Part shown: in pieces, positions 16,395 to 25,281 of the stretch
How the letters are laid out: every line of letters begins with the position of its first letter
Numbering within the stretch: the stretch's first letter is position 1
Notes under the pieces: model-generated
The model's input: only the letters and a program-made list of their open reading frames with translations
Databases searched by the model: none
Told to the model about the DNA's origin: nothing
DNA from: an uncultured Lachnospiraceae bacterium
GTDB lineage: Bacteria > Bacillota > Clostridia > Lachnospirales > Lachnospiraceae
Assembly (NCBI GenBank): GCA_910588825.1
Contig: CAJURF010000008.1
Coordinates: 1-64,000, forward strand
Direction of reading: 5' to 3'
DNA: 64,000 nucleotides
Position numbers and translations under genes: made by a program

Positions 16395-17989
16395 TGATAC
16401 GGATTTCACAGCTGAAACTTCCCATCAGCCACAGCAGGGAAGACCTGGAACGTAAAATCCAGAAAAGTCTTCCTGTGAAAAAGGCGTTTACTTACGAAAT
16501 CGTCCGTCAATCTCTGGACGCAAGAAAAAAATCAGAAAAAAAATTTGTCTATACCATTGACGTGGCCTACAACAGCAGAAAATCAGAACAGGAATCCATC
16601 CGTAGGATTAACCATAAAAATATTATGTCAACTCAAAGACCGGAATACCACTTTCCAGCCTCGGGAAATCAGCCCCTGAAATTTCCCCCGGTGGTAGTGG
16701 GAAGCGGCCCTGCAGGGCTTTTCTGCGCTTTGGCATTGGCAAAAAATGGATACTGCCCCCTGGTAATTGAGAGAGGAGCACCTGTCAGCAGCAGAAAAGA
16801 AGATGTGGAAAAATTCTGGAAGACTGGCATCCTGAATCCCCGGTCCAATGTACAGTTCGGGGAAGGCGGAGCAGGGACTTTTTCTGACGGAAAATTAAAT
16901 ACTCTGGTAAAAGATCCCAGCGGACGCATCCGTGCCGTTCTTCAGATGTTTGTGGAGGCAGGAGCCCCTTCAGAGATTCTGTACCAGCAGAAACCCCACT
17001 TGGGAACGGATGTGCTCATGGGAATTGTGGAATCCATCCGCAGGCAGATTGAAGCATCGGGCGGAAGATTTCTCTTTCACACCCAGGTGATAGATTTTCT
17101 CTGTGAAGATAACAGAATCAGCGGGCTTTTGCTGGAAAATGGAGAAAAAATCCCTGCCCAGGCAGTGGTATGTGCCATCGGCCACAGTGCCAGAGACACG
17201 TTTGAGACACTGTACAGGCGGGGATTTTCCATGGAGGCTAAGGCTTTCGCCGTGGGAGTGCGCATCGAGCATCCCCAGGAAATGATCAATCAGGCCCTTT
17301 ACGGCGAAAAAGACAACCCTCTGCTGGGCGCGGCCAGCTATAAACTCACCCACAGAACCAGCCTCGGCAGAGGAATCTATACGTTCTGTATGTGCCCCGG
17401 CGGATACGTAGTCAATGCTTCCTCAGAAGAAAAAGCCCTTGCCATAAATGGCATGAGCTATCACGCCAGAGACGGGAAGAACGCCAACAGCGCATTAATC
17501 GTCACCGTCTCCCCGTCTGATTATCCAGACGATACTCCCCTGGGCGGAGTGGCTTATCAGAGACAGCTGGAACAAAAGGCATGGGAGCTGGCGCAGGGAA
17601 AAATCCCGGTGCAGCTGTGGCAGGATTTTCAACAGGGAAAAGCAAGCATCCAGCTGGGACAGGTGGCTCCTTCCATCAAAGGTGCCTATCAGCTGAGCAG
17701 TCTGCACAGTATCCTGCCGGATGCCATCAGCGCTGCCATCCGTGAAGGCATACCGGCGTTTGACAAGAAGATCCCCGGATTTGCCCGCCCGGACTGTCTG
17801 CTCAGTGGAATCGAAAGCCGTTCTTCCTCTCCGGTACGCATTCTGCGGGGGACTGATATGCAGAGCAATATCCAGGGATTTTATCCCTGCGGGGAGGGAG
17901 CCGGTTATGCAGGCGGCATTACTTCCGCAGCTGTGGACGGACTGAAAACAGCGGAAGCAATTGCTAAAAATTATATGAAAATCCAGTGA
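16394..17989 (+). CDS. FAD-dependent dehydrogenase-like flavoprotein
   Basis: The 531-residue protein has an unusual N-terminal domain of about 95 residues before the FAD-binding motif VVVGSGPAGLFCALALAKNGY. Further family marks are NPRSNVQFGEGGAGTFSDGK, HLGTDVLMGIV, and the C-terminal FYPCGEGAGYAGGITSAAVDGL. These uncharacterised flavoproteins (COG2509-type) are widespread in Clostridia. The substrate is unknown. It shares one base with the upstream flavoprotein stop (TAATG) and ends the long operon that began at the M14 peptidase; radC follows after 82 bp with its own promoter. Confidence 0.88.
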   Translation: MIRISQLKLPISHSREDLERKIQKSLPVKKAFTYEIVRQSLDARKKSEKKFVYTIDVAYNSRKSEQESIRRINHKNIMSTQRPEYHFPASGNQPLKFPPVVVGSGPAGLFCALALAKNGYCPLVIERGAPVSSRKEDVEKFWKTGILNPRSNVQFGEGGAGTFSDGKLNTLVKDPSGRIRAVLQMFVEAGAPSEILYQQKPHLGTDVLMGIVESIRRQIEASGGRFLFHTQVIDFLCEDNRISGLLLENGEKIPAQAVVCAIGHSARDTFETLYRRGFSMEAKAFAVGVRIEHPQEMINQALYGEKDNPLLGAASYKLTHRTSLGRGIYTFCMCPGGYVVNASSEEKALAINGMSYHARDGKNANSALIVTVSPSDYPDDTPLGGVAYQRQLEQKAWELAQGKIPVQLWQDFQQGKASIQLGQVAPSIKGAYQLSSLHSILPDAISAAIREGIPAFDKKIPGFARPDCLLSGIESRSSSPVRILRGTDMQSNIQGFYPCGEGAGYAGGITSAAVDGLKTAEAIAKNYMKIQ

Positions 17990-18000
17990 TTTGGTATACA

Positions 18001-18028
18001 TTTCAAAAAATCTGTGTTAAGATATAAT
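18001..18028 (+). promoter_or_regulatory. Predicted promoter for the radC-mre cluster
   Basis: TATAAT (18023-18028) is preceded at 16-17 nt by a poor -35 (tttcaa, 18001-18006). It lies about 45 nt upstream of the radC ATG, in the only real gap between the flavoprotein operon and the cell-shape genes. Confidence 0.45.
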
Positions 18029-18071
18029 ACACTTGAAAATCCCACAGCTTTCGAAGAGAGTGGGAGGGTTT

Positions 18072-18770
18072 ATGAGAGAAAAAAATACCATCAAAGATAT
18101 TCCCCCACAGGACAGGCCCTATGAGAAATGTCTGGAATTTGGGGCAGAGCATCTCACAGACGCGGAACTGCTGGCCGTCATATTAAGAACCGGCCGCCGG
18201 GGAAGCAGTTCTCTGGAGCTTTCTTATGAAGTGCTGAATCTGCCCCATACAAAAAGCCAGGGACTGGCCGGGCTGTATCATCTTTCCGCACAGGAACTGA
18301 TGAAGATACCGGGAGTGGGGAAAGTAAAAGCCATTCAGCTGAAATGCATTGGCGAACTGTCCAGAAGAATGTCCCGGCAGAGGGCAAAAGGCAGGCTGTC
18401 ATTCAACATGCCCGTCACAATCGCGGACTATTATATGGAAGAGCTGCGCCACGAAGAGCAGGAAGTCCTTTTGTGTATGATGCTGGATACGAAAAACCAT
18501 CTGCTGGGGGAAAAACGGCTGTTTCTGGGGACTGTGAATGCCTCGCTGGTATCTCCCAGGGAATTGTTTCTGGAAGCCCTGCGCTTTCAGGCGGTGAATA
18601 TTATACTTGTGCACAACCATCCCAGCGGGGACCCTGCGCCCAGCAAGGCAGATGTGGAGATCACAGAGCGGGTGAGACTGGGCGGGGAGCTTTTGGGAAT
18701 TCATCTTCTGGACCATATTATTATCGGTGAGCACACGTATGTAAGTTTTAGGGAAAAGGAAAGACTGTAA
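18072..18770 (+). CDS. radC: RadC family JAB-domain protein
   Basis: The product has 232 residues from an ATG with GGGAGG upstream; the frame is open 13 codons further but without family similarity. An N-terminal helix-hairpin-helix region (LMKIPGVGKVKAIQLKCI) precedes a JAB/MPN metal domain with HNHPSGDPAPSKAD and a conserved upstream Glu. Although long annotated as a DNA repair protein, RadC has no firm repair role in well-studied bacteria. Its position just before mreB is conserved in many Gram-positive and Gram-negative genomes. It shares one base with the mreB start. Confidence 0.93.
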   Translation: MREKNTIKDIPPQDRPYEKCLEFGAEHLTDAELLAVILRTGRRGSSSLELSYEVLNLPHTKSQGLAGLYHLSAQELMKIPGVGKVKAIQLKCIGELSRRMSRQRAKGRLSFNMPVTIADYYMEELRHEEQEVLLCMMLDTKNHLLGEKRLFLGTVNASLVSPRELFLEALRFQAVNIILVHNHPSGDPAPSKADVEITERVRLGGELLGIHLLDHIIIGEHTYVSFREKERL

Positions 18771-19786
18771 TGCTATTTCGAAAAATATACGGAGTGGATC
18801 TGGGTGCCAACACGATCAAAGTTTATTCCTATCAGAAAAATAAAGTTTACGCGGAAAAAAATATGGTTGCTGTGAAGGATAAGAAGCGTGTCCTGGCTGT
18901 GGGTGACGAGGCCTATGAGATGTTTGAAAAAGCACCGGACAATATTGTTGTGGAATCCCCCATGGCAAATGGCATGATCGCGGATATTGTCAAAGCAGAA
19001 GTCTCCCTGTACAGCCTGGTAAAAAAGATCAATTCCTGGCAGGGTTTCGGCTCCACCATGTATTTCGCAGTTCCCACAGATTTGACGCAGATTGAAAAGA
19101 GGGCTTATAATTCCATGGCAAACGGGGGATGGCTGCAGAACAACAAAGTACGGATTGTGGAAAAACCCATTGCCGATGCCATCGCCATGGATATATCCAT
19201 TAAAAAGACAAAAGGCAGCATGATTGTCAATATAGGCGCACAGAGTACTGAAATATCTGTCATTGCCGATGGAAAGGTAATTATCAGCAAAATCCTCCAG
19301 CTGGGCGGGAGGCAGATTGACCTGGAAATCTGTAAGGAGATCAGCCGGGTGAACCGTCTGTTAATCGGAAGCCGCACAGCCAGCAGACTGAAAATTTCTA
19401 TCGGCGGGCTTTACAGCCAGCAGGAACAGCTGCGCAAAGTAATCGGAATTGACACATTGTCAGGACTTCCCAGGGAGGAAGCGGTGTCCTCCAGGACAGT
19501 CAACAATGCCATTGAGCGCCCCATCGCTGTCATAGGAAATGAGATCAAAACATTTCTGGAGCGTACACCTCCTCAGATTGCCTACAGTATCCTGAAGGAA
19601 GGAATTTACCTGGCAGGGGGCAGTACACGATTGAAAAATATCGATAAATTCCTGGCAGATCTCACAGGGTATGGGGTATGTCTTTCCGAGATGCATGATG
19701 CCTGCACCATCCGGGGCGTGGAGAAAATTATCAAAGATAAATATCTGCAGGAATGGGCGGTGCCTGTCAGGCAGAAAAAAATGTAA
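18770..19786 (+). CDS. mreB: MreB-family rod shape-determining actin homologue
   Basis: The 338-residue actin-fold ATPase has the phosphate-1 loop YGVDLGANTIKVYSY, the phosphate-2 region MIVNIGAQSTEISVIADGK, and the adenosine loop IYLAGGSTRLKNID. MreB filaments move under the membrane and organise lateral wall synthesis with MreC, MreD, RodA and PBP2, all encoded directly downstream. The sequence is more divergent than the canonical MreB (GxGTAN and FDLGTANT-type strings are altered), as in many Lachnospiraceae, so it could also be called Mbl-like. It shares a base with radC and is 22 bp from mreC. Confidence 0.92.
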   Translation: MLFRKIYGVDLGANTIKVYSYQKNKVYAEKNMVAVKDKKRVLAVGDEAYEMFEKAPDNIVVESPMANGMIADIVKAEVSLYSLVKKINSWQGFGSTMYFAVPTDLTQIEKRAYNSMANGGWLQNNKVRIVEKPIADAIAMDISIKKTKGSMIVNIGAQSTEISVIADGKVIISKILQLGGRQIDLEICKEISRVNRLLIGSRTASRLKISIGGLYSQQEQLRKVIGIDTLSGLPREEAVSSRTVNNAIERPIAVIGNEIKTFLERTPPQIAYSILKEGIYLAGGSTRLKNIDKFLADLTGYGVCLSEMHDACTIRGVEKIIKDKYLQEWAVPVRQKKM

Positions 19787-19808
19787 TACAGCCGCATGGG
19801 AGTAAGAG

Positions 19809-20681
19809 ATGAAGAAAAAAGGGAATTTTCGTCTGAAAAGTAAACATTTGATCTTGCTGATGACCATTGTGTGTGTCAGTATGGTAACAGCCGCTTTCTC
19901 CACGGGGATTACTGGAGATTCGGCGCGGGAGACGGCAGGATATATTATTATTCCATTTGAAAAGGGAATTAATAAAATCGGAAACTGGCTGTTGTCCGTA
20001 CAGGACAATTTTCAGAGTGTAAAGAAACTGGCCCGGGAAAATAAAAAGTTAAAGGCCCAGATCGATGAGCTGACACTGCAGAACAATGAACTGGTGCAGA
20101 ATCAGACAGATTTTACTCATCTGCGGGAACTGTATGACCTGGATCAAGAATATGCCCAGTATAATAAAATACTGGCAGAGGTGATTGCCAAGGAGCCGGG
20201 AAACTGGTACCATAGCTTTACCATTAATAAGGGGACCAATGATGGAATCAGCGTGGATTCCAACGTTTTAGCAGGAGCGGGTCTGGTGGGTATTGTGACA
20301 GAGGCAGGCCCTGACTGGGCGGCAGTCCGCTCTATCGTAGATGATGATTCCAATGTGAGCGCCCAGGTTTCGGAGACGGAAGACACCTGTATGGTCACCG
20401 GTGACCTGGAATTGATTGATTCCGGTAAAATAGAATTTTCCCAGCTGCAGAGTCCTGAGGGGAAAGTGAGTATCGGCGACCGGGTGGTGACCTCCCATAT
20501 CAGCGATAAATATGTGAAAGGACTCTTAATCGGCTACATCAGCGAGATCAGCCAGGACAGCAACAATCTCACTTACGGGGGATATTTGCTGCCCGCTGCC
20601 GATTTCAGACATCTGCAGAAAGTACTGGTGATCACTGACCTGAAGGAAAAGGCCGAAAAGGAGAAGAAAAATGCGCAATAA
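19809..20681 (+). CDS. mreC: Rod shape-determining protein MreC
   Basis: The 290-residue protein has a membrane segment at residues 11-29 (HLILLMTIVCVSMVTAAFST), a coiled coil at about 60-110, and a periplasm-side beta-domain with PGNWYHSFTINKGTNDGI and GAGLVGIVTEAG, both standard for MreC. It links MreB filaments to the outside-facing PBP2 and RodA. The C-terminus is Lys/Glu-rich. It overlaps mreD by 11 nt. Confidence 0.95.
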   Translation: MKKKGNFRLKSKHLILLMTIVCVSMVTAAFSTGITGDSARETAGYIIIPFEKGINKIGNWLLSVQDNFQSVKKLARENKKLKAQIDELTLQNNELVQNQTDFTHLRELYDLDQEYAQYNKILAEVIAKEPGNWYHSFTINKGTNDGISVDSNVLAGAGLVGIVTEAGPDWAAVRSIVDDDSNVSAQVSETEDTCMVTGDLELIDSGKIEFSQLQSPEGKVSIGDRVVTSHISDKYVKGLLIGYISEISQDSNNLTYGGYLLPAADFRHLQKVLVITDLKEKAEKEKKNAQ

Positions 20682-21198
20682 ACTGATCACACTTGCCATA
20701 ATAGTCGTTTCCTTTCTTCTTCAATGCACACTTATGAAAGGAATTGCCATAGGGTCCATTTCTCCTAATCTTCTGGTGGTTCTGTGTGTCAGCATTGGAC
20801 TGATGCGGGGAAAAACCAGCGGCCTGTTCACCGGTTTTCTGACAGGGCTTTTCATCGACTTGTTTTACGGCTATTATCCGGGAATACACGCCGGCATCTA
20901 TATGTATGTGGGGTTTTTAAGCGGATTTTTTTATCAGGTTTATTACGATGATGACGTGAAGGTTCCCATGCTTTTGGCAGCAGGCGGAGATTTTTTCTAC
21001 AATTTTATGGTTTTTGTCTTTTTGTTTTTACTGCAGGGAAATACAAATTTTCTCTATTATCTGCGCCGTGTGATTCTGCCGGAAATGATTTATACTCTTG
21101 TATTGACAGCCCTGGTCTACCGTTTATACTATAAGATTATCCACCGCTTTATGCGTGTAAATTTCAAGGAAAGTGATTCTTTATGGTTAACAAAATAA
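20671..21198 (+). CDS. mreD: Rod shape-determining protein MreD
   Basis: A 175-residue integral membrane protein with about five membrane segments (LITLAIIVVSFLLQCTLM, LLVVLCVSIGLM, GLFTGFLTGLFIDLFYGY and others). The GFLTGLFIDLFYG pattern is typical of MreD. It overlaps both mreC (11 nt) and the PBP2 gene (16 nt). Sequence conservation in this family is low, and the call rests largely on topology plus position. Confidence 0.93.
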   Translation: MRNKLITLAIIVVSFLLQCTLMKGIAIGSISPNLLVVLCVSIGLMRGKTSGLFTGFLTGLFIDLFYGYYPGIHAGIYMYVGFLSGFFYQVYYDDDVKVPMLLAAGGDFFYNFMVFVFLFLLQGNTNFLYYLRRVILPEMIYTLVLTALVYRLYYKIIHRFMRVNFKESDSLWLTK

Positions 21199-24098
21199 AA
21201 AGATTTTTCAGAAACAAACGGATACGGATTCCCAGAACCACTATATTGGCTCTGGTATTTATCTTGATGTCCGTTGTTCTGGTACGCCGGATCTTTGAAC
21301 TGCAGATTATACAGGGGGAGGAATTTACTTCAGATTTTACCTCCCGTACTACGAAAACCCGGACCATCAAAAGTACCCGTGGAAGTATTTTTGACCGCAA
21401 CGGAAAACTGCTGGCTTCCAGTAAACTCTGCTATTCGCTCACCATTGAAGATAACGGCACCTATGATTCCGACCGGGAGAAAAACCTGACTTTGAACAGC
21501 ACTGCCTATAAAATCTGTAAAATTCTGGAACAGTACGGAGATAAGGTAGACAGAAATTTTCATATTGTTATGAACAACCAGGGGGAATACCGTTTCGACC
21601 TGAATGAAGGGGTGAATCTGGACCGTTTCCGGGCGGACATCTATGGCCGTGCCCTGATTGAAGATCTGGAAGACAATGAGAAAAACGCATCGCCCCAAGA
21701 AATGATGGAATATCTGGTGGGTGCAGAGCGGTTCGCCATTGTCCCTTCCGGGGAAGATGCCTATACAAAAGAAGAACTGCAGCAATATGGGCTTCCGGAA
21801 CAATTTACCGCTGATGAGATTATGAATATTACCATCATACGATATCTGCTGTCCACTAACAGTTTCCAGAAATATATGCCGGCCACCATTGCCACTGACT
21901 TAAGCCAGGAATCTGTGGCCGTCATTCAGGAAAACCGGGATAATCTGCAGGGGGTGGATATCGTTGAAGATTCCAAACGCCAGTATGAAGATGCCATTTA
22001 TTTTGCCAACATTATCGGATATACCGGACAGGCATCTACCGAGGAGCTGGAGGAACTGCAGAAAGAAAATGCAAAAAAATACGATACCACATCAGTTATT
22101 GGAAAATCCGGCATTGAGCAGTATATGGAGACAGACCTTCAGGGGACTAATGGAAAAGAGACGGTGTATGTGGACAACCTGGGAAAAGTTCTGAAGATTG
22201 ACGAGGATTCCCACCTGGACCCCATTGCCGGCCATGATGTGTATCTCACCATTGACAGTGATCTTCAAATCGCCTGCTATAAAATACTGGAACAGCAGAT
22301 TGCCGGTGTGCTGCTCAGCCATATATCACCGGAAAAAACATTTGATAAAACCAAGATTACGGATACCGTGCAGATTGCGGTTCCCATCTATGATGTGTAC
22401 AATGCGCTGGTGCAGAATAATGTGATTGATATTGATCATTTTTCAGCAGCGGACGCCAGTGAGACAGAAAAACAATTATATGTCTCGTTTCAACAAAAAC
22501 AGACGGAAGTTTTTGATAGAATAAAAGAGGAGCTTACAGGAGAAAACCCGCTGGCATATAAAGATCTGGATAAAGAGATGCAGGAATATCTGGACTATAT
22601 TGTAGATGACCTGCTCACACTCCAGCTGGAGGTATTGGATCAGGATGCCATTGACACCACAGACCCCACCTATCAGGCGTGGGCCAAGGAAGAGACCATC
22701 AGTCTGCAGGAATATTTAACATACGCGGCCAGAGAAAAATGGATTGAAATATCCAAGATCTCGCCCCAAGGTGATTATCTGGATTCCAGGGAAGTATATC
22801 TAGAGCTGGCAAATTATCTGGCAGATTATCTTATGACGGATCTGTCCTTTGGAAAGCTGTTGTATAAGTACATGCTGTTAAATGATAACATAGACCCTGG
22901 CAGTTTATGTATCACACTGTACGATCAGGGAGTACTGGATAAAGAGGACGGAATGTATGAATCCCTGGCAGGAGGGCAGACCAGCGCATATCAGTTCATG
23001 ATTTCCAAGATTAACTCACTGGAAATCACACCGGGCCAGCTGGCCTTAGACCCCTGTTCCGGATCTGCAGTTGTGACAGACCCCAACAATGGCCAGGTGC
23101 TGGCCTGTGTCACTTATCCGGGGTATGATAACAACCGGCTGGCAAATATTATGGACGTTGACTATTATAACAAAATAGCAAACGATTTGTCCCAGCCATT
23201 TTTCAACAAAGCGACCCAGCAGCAGACAGCACCTGGTTCCACTTTTAAGATGGTTTCAGCCATTGCGGGTCTGGAAAGCGGTATTGTCAGTACAGGAACT
23301 ATGATTGACTGCACGGGTTCTTTTGAAAAAGTGGAGCCTCATATTGACTGCTGGAATACTTACGGACACGGCCCTTTGGAGGTGGAAGGTGCACTGGAAC
23401 AATCCTGCAACTACTATTTTAATGAAATTGGTTTTGAATTGGGAATGGACCAGAACCACAGATTTTCTGAAAATATCAGTCTGCAGAATATGAGCAGATA
23501 TGCGTCGATTCTGAACCTGGACAAGCCTTCCGGTGTGGAAATCTCCGAGGCGGACCCCCAGGTATCCGACCAGATGGCTGTCCCCTCTTACATGGGTCAG
23601 GGAACCCATTTGTTCACCACTGTGGGCCTTGCAAGATATGTGGGAACTCTTGCCACCAGCGGCCAGGGGTATAAGCTGTCTCTGATACAGAAAATCACAG
23701 ATTCTCAGAGCAGTCCCTTAAGAGAATATGAGGCGAAGCTGGAAAATACAACAGAACTTCCCCAATCCACATGGGATGCCATTCACAACGGCATGCGCAG
23801 AGTGATCCAGGTCACTTATAAAGATATGAAATTTGAGGAGTCCGGGGTAGATGTAAGCGGAAAGAGCGGGACAGCCCAGGAGAATCAATATCGGCCTGAC
23901 CACGGTCTGTTCGTGGGATATGCGCCGGCAGAGAATCCTCAGATTGCTGTTGCGACCAGAATTCCCCATGGTTACTCTTCGGGTAATGCGTGTCTGGTGG
24001 CCAGCGGTATCTTTCAGTATCATTTTAATGAACAGAGACGTGAAAAAGTTATCACCGGTGTTGCATCTGATACATCCAGCAACGCCAGTAATGACTAA
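21183..24098 (+). CDS. mrdA: Penicillin-binding protein 2 (elongasome transpeptidase), long form
   Basis: Class B PBP that crosslinks peptidoglycan with the RodA glycosyltransferase. It has 971 residues, against about 600-720 in most model bacteria. One membrane anchor lies at about 20-37. A pedestal domain follows (TRTIKSTRGSIFDRNGKLLA, then SVIGKSGIEQYMETDLQG). The transpeptidase motifs are STFK (Ser686), SCN (741-743) and KSGT (894-897), so the active site is complete. The extra length is an acidic helical insertion at roughly residues 380-600, between the pedestal end and the catalytic domain. Start and mreD overlap by 16 nt. Next comes minD after 100 bp, without the minC gene often found here. 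Confidence 0.95.
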   Translation: MVNKIKRFFRNKRIRIPRTTILALVFILMSVVLVRRIFELQIIQGEEFTSDFTSRTTKTRTIKSTRGSIFDRNGKLLASSKLCYSLTIEDNGTYDSDREKNLTLNSTAYKICKILEQYGDKVDRNFHIVMNNQGEYRFDLNEGVNLDRFRADIYGRALIEDLEDNEKNASPQEMMEYLVGAERFAIVPSGEDAYTKEELQQYGLPEQFTADEIMNITIIRYLLSTNSFQKYMPATIATDLSQESVAVIQENRDNLQGVDIVEDSKRQYEDAIYFANIIGYTGQASTEELEELQKENAKKYDTTSVIGKSGIEQYMETDLQGTNGKETVYVDNLGKVLKIDEDSHLDPIAGHDVYLTIDSDLQIACYKILEQQIAGVLLSHISPEKTFDKTKITDTVQIAVPIYDVYNALVQNNVIDIDHFSAADASETEKQLYVSFQQKQTEVFDRIKEELTGENPLAYKDLDKEMQEYLDYIVDDLLTLQLEVLDQDAIDTTDPTYQAWAKEETISLQEYLTYAAREKWIEISKISPQGDYLDSREVYLELANYLADYLMTDLSFGKLLYKYMLLNDNIDPGSLCITLYDQGVLDKEDGMYESLAGGQTSAYQFMISKINSLEITPGQLALDPCSGSAVVTDPNNGQVLACVTYPGYDNNRLANIMDVDYYNKIANDLSQPFFNKATQQQTAPGSTFKMVSAIAGLESGIVSTGTMIDCTGSFEKVEPHIDCWNTYGHGPLEVEGALEQSCNYYFNEIGFELGMDQNHRFSENISLQNMSRYASILNLDKPSGVEISEADPQVSDQMAVPSYMGQGTHLFTTVGLARYVGTLATSGQGYKLSLIQKITDSQSSPLREYEAKLENTTELPQSTWDAIHNGMRRVIQVTYKDMKFEESGVDVSGKSGTAQENQYRPDHGLFVGYAPAENPQIAVATRIPHGYSSGNACLVASGIFQYHFNEQRREKVITGVASDTSSNASND

Positions 24099-24198
24099 TG
24101 CACCGGTATCTGTCTGAATGCGGGCGGAAAATAAAGATACGATAACTAAGATCATACAAAAGAGGGTAAAAAGTCCATTGTAAAATCAGGAGGTTTGT

Positions 24199-24987
24199 AT
24201 GAACGAGGTAATTGTAGTAACATCCGGAAAAGGAGGCGTGGGAAAAACCACCACTGCAGCTAATATTGGAACCGGTCTGGCCATGCTGGGTAAGAAAGTA
24301 GTGGTTGTGGATACCGATATCGGACTGCGCAATCTGGATGTGGTTATGGGGCTGGAAAACCGGATTGTATATAACCTGGTAGATGTCATCTATGGAAACT
24401 GTCGTCTGAAACAGGCATTGATACGGGACAAACGATATAATAATCTATACCTGCTTCCCTCTGCACAGACAAAAGACAAGACAGCAGTAACTCCGGAACA
24501 AATGATCAAACTTACAGAGGAACTGAGCAGCCATTTTGAATATGTTATTCTGGATTGTCCGGCAGGAATCGAACAGGGCTTTAAAAATGCCATCGCGGGC
24601 GCATCCAGGGCTGTTGTGGTAACCACGCCGGAAGTATCAGCAATCCGGGATGCTGACCGGATTATTGGCCTTCTGGAGGCCAATGATGTAAATCAAATCG
24701 AATTGATTATCAACCGAATCCGGCCGGATATGATCCAGAAAGGTGATATGATGTCCGTGGACGATGTGATTGAGATACTTGCCATCCGGCTTCTGGGCAT
24801 TGTACCCGATGACCAGCAGATTGTCATTGCCACAAACCAGGGTGTTCCGTTATCCGGAAATCATTCCCCTGCGGAGCAGGGATATTTGAATATCTGCCGC
24901 CGCATTACAGGGGAAGAAGTACCATTTCTGAATTTTAATATGAAAAAAGGTATTTTCCGCAAAATGACTGAATTATTCCGAAATTAA
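24199..24987 (+). CDS. minD: Septum site-determining ATPase MinD
   Basis: A 262-residue membrane-associated ATPase that positions the division site. The deviant Walker A is SGKGGVGKTTTAANIG (about 9-24), Walker A-prime is VVDTDIGLRNLDVVMGLENR, and Walker B is YVILDCPAGIEQGF. The C-terminal amphipathic membrane-targeting helix is KKGIFRKMTELFRN. AGGAGG precedes the ATG. minE follows after 15 bp. No minC gene is present on either side, although MinC is the division inhibitor that MinD normally carries. Confidence 0.96.
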   Translation: MNEVIVVTSGKGGVGKTTTAANIGTGLAMLGKKVVVVDTDIGLRNLDVVMGLENRIVYNLVDVIYGNCRLKQALIRDKRYNNLYLLPSAQTKDKTAVTPEQMIKLTEELSSHFEYVILDCPAGIEQGFKNAIAGASRAVVVTTPEVSAIRDADRIIGLLEANDVNQIELIINRIRPDMIQKGDMMSVDDVIEILAIRLLGIVPDDQQIVIATNQGVPLSGNHSPAEQGYLNICRRITGEEVPFLNFNMKKGIFRKMTELFRN

Positions 24988-25002
24988 AAGGAGGTCGTGG
25001 AA

Positions 25003-25281
25003 ATGCTTTTTATGACACGAAATGGTTCACAGAAGAGAAGAAAGTCCGGCTCTGTAGCCAGGAGCCGGCTGAAAAACGTTTTGTTATCGGAACGGATGGA
25101 CTGTTCCACAGACACCATGCAGATGATGCAGAACGATCTGGTACAGGCCATGGACAAGTATCTTCCCGTGGATAAAAAGGGAATCCAGGTACAGTTTCAG
25201 CAGAATCCGCCCATGGTTCTGGCCCGGATTCCCATATTACAAGAGAAGGATTACCAAAGGGATTATGTTAAAACAATATAA
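25003..25281 (+). CDS. minE: Cell division topological specificity factor MinE
   Basis: A 92-residue protein that stimulates MinD ATPase and drives its release from the membrane. The N-terminal anti-MinCD helix region (SVARSRLKNVLLSERMD) and the C-terminal beta-domain ending VQFQQNPPMVLARIPI fit the family. I chose the ATG at 25003 because AAGGAGG (24988-24994) is 8 nt upstream; a GTG two codons earlier is only 2 nt from it. The 3' end overlaps rodA by 17 nt. Presence of MinE suggests an oscillating E. coli-type Min system, not the DivIVA/MinJ type of Bacillus. Confidence 0.92.
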   Translation: MLFMTRNGSQKRRKSGSVARSRLKNVLLSERMDCSTDTMQMMQNDLVQAMDKYLPVDKKGIQVQFQQNPPMVLARIPILQEKDYQRDYVKTI

